This document shows, piece after piece, positions 1 to 5,675 of a DNA stretch of 5,675 bases. The notes under the pieces were generated by a model. That model saw nothing but the letters and a program-made list of their open reading frames with translations, made no database searches and had not been told where the DNA came from. The number at the start of each line of letters is the position of its first letter. Position 1 is the stretch's first letter. The translations under genes were made by a program, and so were the position numbers. Source of the stretch: an uncultured Bacteroidota bacterium (GTDB lineage: Bacteria > Bacteroidota > Bacteroidia > 2-12-FULL-35-15); NCBI GenBank assembly GCA_903889605.1, contig CAISYK010000134.1, forward strand, positions 1 through 5,675, read 5' to 3'.

Positions 1-863
1 CAAATATTTCTTGTCAGGTAAAGAGATTAATTGACTCCGTGTTTTTACATGTAATAGGGGATTCAATTGACCATTCAGGCGTAATAAAAGCGCTGTTGGT
101 TACCCATGGTCATGTGGACCATTATGGAGATGTGCCCTATCTTTTTAACAGCGGTCATTTTAATAATGATACAGTTAAGATTATTGGAAATAACGCCGTG
201 CAGTACTATTTGGCCGGAGACCATATTCCTGAAAGAAATATTATTAAACCTGTAGAATCATCCGCATCTTCACTTTTAATAGAAGGGAAATGGATTTATA
301 TAAACAATAAAATAAGAGTATTGCCTATCTTAGATGAGCATGCTCCGCATTTAAGGCTGGCAGGTATACCTATTAATTTGGTAACTCAAAAAAACGAAAA
401 AAACAATATTCAGCATAAGTACTGGAGGCAATATTCTTCAGGACAAACAATTTGCTATTTAATTGATTTTTTGAACGATGACGGCAGCATCAATTTCAGG
501 GCATATGTCAACTCATCAGCATGCAGTTACCCTTTTGGTTTGCCTGCTCAATCAATTTTAGATAAACACGCTATTGATGCTGCGATGATTTGTGTTGCCT
601 CGTTTAATAATGTAAAAAACTATCCTAATGATCTTCTGAAATATTTAAAACCAAAACATATTATAACCTGTCATTGGGAAGATTTTCTTAAGTATTCTAT
701 ATCCGATCTGAAAAAGAAACCTAAAGCTGTATCTTTAACCAATGTAAATAAATTTTTCAGGCGGATTGATAAAGTGTTAGTTGATCTTCCTTCAGGAACA
801 ACATATATACGCCCCAATGTAAATACAACAATTAAATATTTTTATTCTAATACTAAAAGGTAA
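1..863 (+). CDS. MBL-fold (metallo-beta-lactamase-like) hydrolase, 5'-truncated by window edge
   Basis: The reading frame is open from the first complete codon (base 3) to the TAA at 861-863, so the gene begins outside the window. A GTG at 39 is in frame but is unlikely to be the start: the metal-binding motif would then begin only 22 residues in, whereas this fold normally has several beta strands before it. Numbering from that GTG, the motif HGHVDH is at residues 23-28 (bases 105-122), the hallmark HxHxDH zinc site. Further candidate ligands are His101 or His104 (DEHAPH) and His212 in ITCHWEDFL. A CVASF...YP..LLKYLKPKH stretch (186-207) precedes the last His, a layout I associate with a bacterial MBL-fold subfamily. 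Where most family members have a GD segment with the metal-bridging Asp, this one reads YVNSSACS (157-163 region). No membrane segment or signal is visible in the part present. The fold is clear but the substrate cannot be assigned. It is separated from radA by 129 bases, so co-transcription is uncertain. Confidence 0.86.
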   Translation, partial: NISCQVKRLIDSVFLHVIGDSIDHSGVIKALLVTHGHVDHYGDVPYLFNSGHFNNDTVKIIGNNAVQYYLAGDHIPERNIIKPVESSASSLLIEGKWIYINNKIRVLPILDEHAPHLRLAGIPINLVTQKNEKNNIQHKYWRQYSSGQTICYLIDFLNDDGSINFRAYVNSSACSYPFGLPAQSILDKHAIDAAMICVASFNNVKNYPNDLLKYLKPKHIITCHWEDFLKYSISDLKKKPKAVSLTNVNKFFRRIDKVLVDLPSGTTYIRPNVNTTIKYFYSNTKR

Positions 864-930
864 TGAGGCAAAATAATAATTTGGCAATTCAGCAAAAGGC
901 AATTTATTTGAAATCATTATTAACAAACAT

Positions 931-951
931 TGTTTCGTTAAATTCGAAACA
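931..951. repeat. Perfect 7-bp inverted repeat in the MBL-radA spacer
   Basis: The arms TGTTTCG (931-937) and CGAAACA (945-951) are exact reverse complements around a 7-base centre, TTAAATT. It lies 68 bases after the MBL stop and 41 bases before the radA ATG. There is no T-run on either side, so it is not a standard intrinsic terminator. It could be a weak RNA hairpin or a binding site for a dimeric regulator. Arms this short can also occur by chance in AT-rich DNA, so only the structure itself is certain. Confidence 0.4.
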
Positions 952-992
952 TGCAGTTGATAATAGTCAGTTATTCGTAACCAATTAAACTT

Positions 993-2366
993 ATGGCAAA
1001 AACAAAATCAACATATTTCTGTCAGAACTGCGGAGCTCAATCAGCAAGATGGATTGGACGCTGCCCATCGTGTAATGAATGGAATACTTATGTAGAAGAA
1101 ATTGTTTCAAAAGGAGATGATGCGAAAATTCCCGGCATTATTAGTACAAGCACACAGCGCGCCTCAAAACCGCAATTAGTAACCGAAATAAGTTTGTCGG
1201 AACAGCACCGTATCCCAGTATATGATAAAGAACTTTCGCGTGTGCTGGGCGGAGGTTTGGTTCCCGGCTCATTAGTTTTATTCGGCGGTGAGCCTGGTAT
1301 TGGAAAGTCAACATTGATGCTGCAGGCAGCACTAAATATGAAAAACATGAAAGTGCTTTATGTTTCAGGTGAAGAGAGCGAACAGCAAATACGCATGAGA
1401 GCTGAACGTATAGGAATGAATAACCCAAACTGTTATATTTTAACCGAAACATCCACACAAAATATTTTTAAGCAAATTGAGGTATTAGAACCTAATTTAC
1501 TGATAATTGATTCCATCCAAACTTTACATTCCTCGCTAATTGAGTCATCACCCGGAAGCGTTTCCCAAATTCGAGAATGTACTTCAGAGTTGATGCGCTA
1601 CGCAAAAGAAAGCGGGACTTCAGTGTTTTTGATTGGGCATATCACAAAGGACGGAAGTCTGGCAGGACCAAAAGTTTTAGAGCACATGGTTGATACAGTC
1701 CTGCAGTTTGAAGGCGATAGAAATCATGTATATCGTTTGCTGCGCACCACTAAAAATCGTTTCGGCTCTACTAATGAATTAGGTATATACGAAATGCAGG
1801 GAAGCGGGTTGAGGGAAGTGACTAATCCGTCAGAAATATTAATTACAGCCCGCGAAGAATTGGTAAGCGGTGTAGCAATCGCAGCTACAATGGAAGGCCT
1901 GCGCCCTATGCTTATTGAAACACAAGCCTTGGTGAGCAGCGCTGCATATGGTACTCCTCAGCGTTCCTCTACAGGTTTTGATTTAAGGCGGTTGGCAATG
2001 CTTCTGGCAGTTCTCGAAAAACGATGCGGCTTTAGATTAGGAATAAAAGATGTGTTTTTAAATATAGCCGGCGGAATAAAAGCCGAAGATCCGGGGATTG
2101 ATCTGGCATTGGTATGTGCCGTTCTTTCCAGTAATGAAGATATGCCTATTTCACCCAAAACTTGCTTTGCAGGCGAGGTAGGACTTAGCGGTGAGATACG
2201 TCCTGTGAATCGCGTTGACCAGCGCATTTCGGAAGCAGAGAAATTAGGATTTGAACATATTTTTATTTCCAAATACAATAAAAAAGGACTCGATCTGAAA
2301 AACTATCACATAAAAATTACAATGGTTGGTAAAATCGAAGAAGTGTTTGGGCTGTTGTTTGGATAG
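993..2366 (+). CDS. radA: DNA repair protein RadA (Sms), RecA-like ATPase with Lon-like C-terminal domain
   Basis: RadA is a hexameric DNA-dependent ATPase of the cytoplasm that helps process recombination intermediates and extend branches alongside RecA. All its parts are present over 457 residues, the normal family length. A C4 zinc finger uses Cys10, Cys13, Cys24 and Cys27, with the typical ARWIGRCPSC context. The Walker A motif is GGEPGIGKST (98-107) and Walker B is LLIIDS (169-174). The RadA signature KNRFG is at 254-258. A Lon-protease-like domain fills about 285-457, with NIAGG (357-361), GID (368-370) and GEVGLSGEIRPV (394-405); in this family it acts as a scaffold and not as a protease. 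The ATG giving MAKTK fits the family N-terminus and has no Shine-Dalgarno, only an A/T-rich leader, as is usual in Bacteroidota. Nothing is truncated or frameshifted. It looks monocistronic, with spacers of 129 bases before and 301 after. The identification is secure. Confidence 0.98.
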   Translation: MAKTKSTYFCQNCGAQSARWIGRCPSCNEWNTYVEEIVSKGDDAKIPGIISTSTQRASKPQLVTEISLSEQHRIPVYDKELSRVLGGGLVPGSLVLFGGEPGIGKSTLMLQAALNMKNMKVLYVSGEESEQQIRMRAERIGMNNPNCYILTETSTQNIFKQIEVLEPNLLIIDSIQTLHSSLIESSPGSVSQIRECTSELMRYAKESGTSVFLIGHITKDGSLAGPKVLEHMVDTVLQFEGDRNHVYRLLRTTKNRFGSTNELGIYEMQGSGLREVTNPSEILITAREELVSGVAIAATMEGLRPMLIETQALVSSAAYGTPQRSSTGFDLRRLAMLLAVLEKRCGFRLGIKDVFLNIAGGIKAEDPGIDLALVCAVLSSNEDMPISPKTCFAGEVGLSGEIRPVNRVDQRISEAEKLGFEHIFISKYNKKGLDLKNYHIKITMVGKIEEVFGLLFG

Positions 2367-2667
2367 GTCTTAACTTGCAAAAAAGTCTAATATTGATAAT
2401 TTTATTTTATTATTAGTAATTTCAAGCAGACTACTATACACTTTTTGTTATTTTGCTGCTATACTTAAAAAAACAGGGAACGCTGATAACGCTGATTGTT
2501 ATGATTCAAAAAGATTTTCATTTGTTTTTTCATCATAAAATTATGGTTAAAATAAGATTTTATTTTATCAGTGTTCATCATAATCATCTGCATTATCAGC
2601 GTTCCATTTACTTTTTGTATAGGAGTTTGAATTTAGATACTTATTAACGTTTTATCCCCGCTGTATT
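2367..2667. other. 301-base intergenic region between radA and the propeller lipoprotein gene
   Basis: This is a very AT-rich spacer without a credible gene. The only longer open frame (2453-2647) starts at a TTG with no ribosome binding site and translates across the inverted repeat at 2477-2605. The first ~75 bases after radA hold an AT-only stretch with weak pairing (CTAATA near 2385 with TATTAG near 2411), too poor to call a terminator. A 9-base direct repeat, ACTTTTTGT, occurs at 2440-2448 and 2610-2618, on either side of the palindrome. I looked for the Bacteroidota promoter pattern (TTTG near -33, TAnnTTTG near -7) before 2668 and saw no convincing match, though one must lie here or upstream to express the lipoprotein. 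Confidence 0.75.
2477..2605. repeat. MITE-like imperfect inverted repeat made of ~9-base units
   Basis: The outer arms 2477-2489 (GGAACGCTGATAA) and 2593-2605 are perfect 13-bp reverse complements. The pairing continues imperfectly inward, so that arms 2477-2505 and 2577-2605 match at 25 of 29 positions. Each arm is itself a degenerate tandem array. The left arm carries AACGCTGAT twice in direct succession (2479-2487, 2488-2496). The right arm reads ATCAGTGTTC, ATCATAATC, ATCTGCATT, ATCAGCGTT (2567-2603). The central loop holds a second perfect hairpin, TAAAATAA / TTATTTTA (2548-2555 and 2560-2567) around GATT. From memory, similar GAACGCTGAT...ATCAGCGTTC palindromes are dispersed in many Bacteroidota genomes and sometimes flank small genes for four-helix-bundle (bAvd/S23-like) or GxxExxY proteins. 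This copy has no such gene, so it would be a solo, non-autonomous unit. The structure is seen directly; the family and mobility are inferred. Confidence 0.72.
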
Positions 2668-3903
2668 ATGAAAAAAATAATTTTATTTAGTCTTATTATT
2701 TTTTGCTTCTCCTGCTCTAAAAACAATGAAACCGCTCAATGGAGAGGTGATAACCGAGACGGCAAATATTTAGAAACAGGATTAATGAAGTCCTGGCCGA
2801 AGGGCGGACCAGCTTTGGAATGGGCTATTGACGACAGTGAAAGCGGTTATGGAGCTGAACAGTCCAAAGGCGGCATCGGAAACGGTTATGGCTCTCCGGT
2901 GGTAACATCAAACAGAGTATATATAAACGGCGAAATTGACGGTATAGGATATTTGTTTGCCATTGATTTAAAAGGAAATATTCTTTGGAAATCGCCTTAT
3001 GGTAAAGAATGGACAGAAAGTTATGAGGGTTCGCGTTCAGCTCCGACAGTAATAGGCGGTTTAATTTATGTCTGTTCCGGATTAGGTGAAATTGTTTGTT
3101 TCGATGCTGAAAAGGGAAACAAAATATGGTCAAAAAATATGATAAGCGATTTTCATGGGAAGAATACTCCTTTTGGTTATTCTGAATCATTGTTAATTGA
3201 TGACAGCACATTGTTTGCTTCTCCCGGCGGAGCTGACACAAACGTAATTGCGCTTGACCGGTTTAACGGCGGTTTAAAATGGGTAAGCAAAGCCAAAGGC
3301 ACAATCAGCGCCTATTGTTCACCTTTGATGATTAAGCTGGCTAAACGAAAGCTTTTAGTTACTTTTTCACAAAATGAATTTCTTGGATTAGATGCTCAAG
3401 ATGGAAAATTATTGTGGTCGCAGAAGCAGGATACAAACTGCACTATACACGGCAACACCCCGATTTTTGAAAATGGTTTTATTTATTATTCTGCAGGCTG
3501 CGGAAACGGGACGTCAAAGATTGAACTATCCGAAGATGGAAGTTCAATAAAAGAAATATGGAGAAGTTCAGGGCTTATTAATATTATGGGAGGCTTTGTG
3601 AAACTTGACAATAATATATTCGGCGCTTCTGAAAATAAATGGGTGAGCATTGATGCCTCATCCGGGAAATTGGTTGACTCTTTAAATTTTACTAAAGGCA
3701 TTACAATTTCAGCTGATGGAATGTTATATTGCTATAACGAAAAGGGCGAAGTAGCATTAGTCAATCCTTTTGACAAAATGAAAATTATTAGTTCGTTTAA
3801 AATCACTAAAGGCACTAAAGAACATTTCTCACATCCTGTGATAAAAAATGGATTGCTTTATATCAGGCATGGCAAGTCTTTGATGGCATATAAAATTAAA
3901 TAG
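2668..3903 (+). CDS. PQQ-type beta-propeller repeat lipoprotein (BamB-like fold)
   Basis: This 411-residue protein begins with a lipoprotein signal: KK at 2-3, a hydrophobic run at 4-15, then FCFSC with Cys16 as the probable lipidated residue. The -3 position is Cys13, where Leu, Val or Ile is usual, but Ser at -1 fits. The mature N-terminus carries QWRGDNRDGKYLETGLMKSWP (24-44), a WRG-NRDG opening typical of PQQ-binding-like beta-propeller proteins. Blade-closing motifs of the type (A/G)xD..(D/G)Gk..W recur near 98-107 (AIDLKGNILW), 144-154 (CFDAEKGNKIW), 195-205 (ALDRFNGGLKW), 240-250 (GLDAQDGKLLW) and, degenerate, 327-336 (SIDASSGKLV). Intervening strands such as GSPVVT (75-80), SAPTVIGG (124-131) and HPVIKNG (389-395) fit the same fold. 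It is probably anchored in the cell envelope. The fold resembles BamB and quinoprotein dehydrogenases, but no dehydrogenase catalytic or cytochrome c motif is apparent, so an enzymatic role is not supported. The start has no Shine-Dalgarno sequence. Confidence 0.88.
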   Translation: MKKIILFSLIIFCFSCSKNNETAQWRGDNRDGKYLETGLMKSWPKGGPALEWAIDDSESGYGAEQSKGGIGNGYGSPVVTSNRVYINGEIDGIGYLFAIDLKGNILWKSPYGKEWTESYEGSRSAPTVIGGLIYVCSGLGEIVCFDAEKGNKIWSKNMISDFHGKNTPFGYSESLLIDDSTLFASPGGADTNVIALDRFNGGLKWVSKAKGTISAYCSPLMIKLAKRKLLVTFSQNEFLGLDAQDGKLLWSQKQDTNCTIHGNTPIFENGFIYYSAGCGNGTSKIELSEDGSSIKEIWRSSGLINIMGGFVKLDNNIFGASENKWVSIDASSGKLVDSLNFTKGITISADGMLYCYNEKGEVALVNPFDKMKIISSFKITKGTKEHFSHPVIKNGLLYIRHGKSLMAYKIK

Positions 3904-4071
3904 CCATTAATAATTATAAATCAACCCTGTTTTGATAATCATGAAAAACATCAGCATCAGCTTCATTATGAAATAAACTTATCCACTATTCGTTATTGAT
4001 AACATCTATAGGACAAGGCAAATGCCCAGCACATTTTTTTATAAACTTTGCATTTGAAAATGAATGCTTGA
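3904..4071. other. 168-base intergenic region before the AsmA-like gene
   Basis: The spacer holds no credible gene: the best open frame, from the ATG at 3941, gives only 11 residues. A duplicated hexamer, CATCAG, lies at 3949-3960. The 7-base arms CAAATGC (4019-4025) and GCATTTG (4050-4056) are reverse complements, but 24 bases apart. TGCATTTG at 4049-4056 differs by one base from the Bacteroidota -7 consensus TAnnTTTG, yet it is only about 16 bases from the ATG and I see no clear -33 partner, so it is not called as a promoter. No terminator with a T-run is evident after the lipoprotein stop. Confidence 0.5.
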
Positions 4072-5675
4072 ATGAATAACGAAAATATACCGAATCCTCA
4101 AATTCCTGCAAAAAAATCACCTCGGATATTTCGCATCCTGCTCGGTGTCATTATTTTCTTTTTCATTCTATTTACTATTGCAGCCGCTGGGATATCCATT
4201 ATAGGCTATTATTACCAGGATCAGGTGAAGGAATATGTTATTGGTGAATTGAATAAACAGCTGAATACTAAAATAATAATTGACGGAAAAGATATTGATT
4301 TTACGGCACTAAAAAGCTTTCCATATGCTTCTGTAGATTTCAAAAATATAAAAGCACTCGAAGCTACCGAAAACAAGAACAAAGACACCTTATTTAAAGC
4401 TGGAAAAATTTCCTTTCAATTCAATCTTATTGATATTATCAAGAAAAAATATCACGTAAAAAAAATAAAAATTGATGATGTAATTTTGAAAATCCTTATT
4501 GATAAAAAAGGGAAAGATAATTATCATTTCTGGAAATCATTATCTGACACGAACAATACAGCTTTTTCATTTGACCTTGAAAAAATTGTATTAAACAAAA
4601 TACAGGTTTATTATAAAGATTATAAATCAAATAAAAATGCAGATGTGCTCATTAAAAAGAGCACTATTTCCGGCAAATTTTCAAATGAAAAATATTCGAT
4701 GGAAACGGTAAGCGATCTGTTTGTGAATCAACTAAAAAGTGAAGGATCACAATACCTGCGGAAGAAAAATATTCATGCAGAACTTGCTTTAGATGTTGAT
4801 AAAACAATGCCGTCTTATAAAATTAAAGAGGGTAAAATTAAAATTGAAAATCTGCTGTTTGAGATGTACGGCAGCGTTATTAACGCCGGCAGAGAATCAA
4901 TTGTAAACTTAGGAATCCGAGGTAAGGATATGGATATTAAATCGGTTCTGTCTTTAATTCCAAATCAATACAAAGGCAGGATTAACGACTATGAAAGCAC
5001 TGGAGAATTTTATTTCAATGCTTTAATTCAAGGCAGTTTTTCAAAAGATAAAACACCTGAAATTAAGGCTGATTTTGGAATTAATAATGCTGACATCACT
5101 CAGGTTAAAAATAATATTATCCTGCACAAAGTAAACCTGAAAGGTGTTTATTCAAGCGGGAATCATGACAATGCCGAAAGTTCTATGCTGGAATTAAATT
5201 CATTTTCAGCGGTCATTGATCAGGGTGCTGTTTCAGGCGAATTGTCGATGCACAATTTGAACAATCCTTCCATTTCTGCTAAAATAAGAGCTGATATCAG
5301 TTTAGAAAAACTACAGCGTTTCATAAAAATAGATACTATTGAAACGGTGTCCGGAGAATTAAAAATAGACGCTTCTTTCGCAGGAGAAGCGAAAGAATTT
5401 AATAATTCTAATTATCAAAACATAACAGCCGCAGGAAATTTAGAGATTACGGATATGAATGTAAAGCTGAAAAATAATCCTTTAAACTTTACTAAAATTA
5501 ACGGCAATTTCAAGTTCGACAACAATGATCTGGCAGTGGATAGATTGACAGGAAATGTTTCCAGCAGTGATTTTGAACTTAATGGTTTTTTTAGAAATAT
5601 TATTGGTTTTGTTATGAAAAAACATCAAGACATGACCATTGAAGCTTCGCTGAACTCAAAAAACATTAATTTAAA
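4072..5675 (+). CDS. AsmA-like protein, N-terminal part, 3'-truncated by window edge
   Basis: The frame runs open from ATG 4072 to the window end (534 complete codons) without a stop. The start is well bounded: an in-frame TGA at 4069-4071 directly precedes the ATG, so no earlier start is possible. A short basic cytoplasmic tail (KKSPR, 14-18) leads into one membrane segment at about 22-46 (ILLGVIIFFFILFTIAAAGI, then SIIGYY). The remainder is a long, mostly beta-strand region, as in the AsmA family. Family-like features are SFPYASVDFKNIKA (82-95), DTLFKAGKISFQFNLIDIIK (105-124), the KKIKIDDVILKI stretch and KGKDNYHFW (146-154). Known AsmA-clan proteins are anchored in the inner membrane, span the periplasm and are linked to outer-membrane lipid homeostasis; that role here is inferred from the family. 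Bacteroidota members are commonly well over 800 residues, so a large C-terminal part, including any AsmA C-terminal domain, probably lies beyond the edge. No particular AsmA, TamB or YhdP subgroup can be chosen from this part. Confidence 0.85.
   Translation, partial: MNNENIPNPQIPAKKSPRIFRILLGVIIFFFILFTIAAAGISIIGYYYQDQVKEYVIGELNKQLNTKIIIDGKDIDFTALKSFPYASVDFKNIKALEATENKNKDTLFKAGKISFQFNLIDIIKKKYHVKKIKIDDVILKILIDKKGKDNYHFWKSLSDTNNTAFSFDLEKIVLNKIQVYYKDYKSNKNADVLIKKSTISGKFSNEKYSMETVSDLFVNQLKSEGSQYLRKKNIHAELALDVDKTMPSYKIKEGKIKIENLLFEMYGSVINAGRESIVNLGIRGKDMDIKSVLSLIPNQYKGRINDYESTGEFYFNALIQGSFSKDKTPEIKADFGINNADITQVKNNIILHKVNLKGVYSSGNHDNAESSMLELNSFSAVIDQGAVSGELSMHNLNNPSISAKIRADISLEKLQRFIKIDTIETVSGELKIDASFAGEAKEFNNSNYQNITAAGNLEITDMNVKLKNNPLNFTKINGNFKFDNNDLAVDRLTGNVSSSDFELNGFFRNIIGFVMKKHQDMTIEASLNSKNINL

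Noticed and set aside
39..41. GTG as start codon of the MBL-fold gene
   Set aside because: The frame is open to the window edge, and starting here would remove the N-terminal strands that normally precede the HxHxDH motif.
1088..1458. Minus-strand open frames across radA
   Set aside because: They lie entirely inside the secure radA gene on the opposite strand and have no recognisable domains.
2453..2647. 64-codon open frame in the radA-lipoprotein spacer
   Set aside because: It has a TTG start without a ribosome binding site, its composition is low-complexity, and it runs straight through the inverted repeat. It is best explained by chance openness of AT-rich DNA.
2825..3241. 138-codon minus-strand frame inside the propeller lipoprotein gene
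   Set aside because: It is antisense to a well-supported gene. The His, Arg and Gln-rich translation is a shadow of the real frame.
3949..3960. CATCAG tandem hexamer as a fragment of the palindromic repeat family
   Set aside because: Only a 12-base similarity in word style, with no arm pairing and no 9-base periodicity.
4019..4056. CAAATGC / GCATTTG arms upstream of the AsmA-like gene as a possible operator
   Set aside because: The arms are short and 24 bases apart, with no supporting symmetry inside. This is expected by chance in such DNA.
5370..5391. 7-bp inverted repeat CGCTTCT / AGAAGCG with an 8-base loop
   Set aside because: It lies within the AsmA-like coding region with no T-run or other signal, and is likely a coincidence of codons.

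Overview
The window is an AT-rich stretch of bacterial chromosome with four protein genes, all on the + strand. It most likely comes from a member of the Bacteroidota. The gene starts lack recognisable Shine-Dalgarno sequences, codons are rich in A and T, and the PQQ-propeller lipoprotein and AsmA-like protein are of types common in that phylum. One spacer carries a degenerate inverted repeat of a kind I associate with Bacteroidota genomes. I cannot name a genus from the sequence.

Layout. Positions 1-863 hold the 3' part of a metallo-beta-lactamase-fold hydrolase whose true start lies left of the window. A 129-base spacer follows, with a perfect 7-bp inverted repeat at 931-951. Positions 993-2366 hold a complete radA (DNA recombination and repair ATPase). 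The 301-base spacer 2367-2667 has no credible gene but contains the most unusual item, a roughly 130-base imperfect palindrome (2477-2605) built from short ~9-base units and resembling a MITE-like or mobile repeat. Positions 2668-3903 encode a complete PQQ-type beta-propeller lipoprotein. After a 168-base spacer, an AsmA-like membrane-anchored protein starts at 4072 and runs off the right edge.

The genes do not form an obvious pathway. radA is a housekeeping repair gene. The propeller lipoprotein and the AsmA-like protein are both envelope proteins, distantly reminiscent of BamB and AsmA, but the 168-base gap and lack of shared motifs do not prove a functional link. I found no CRISPR array, tRNA, rRNA, complete insertion sequence or defence system. 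The region reads as ordinary core genome carrying one small repeat element, and I do not see an undescribed multi-gene system in it.
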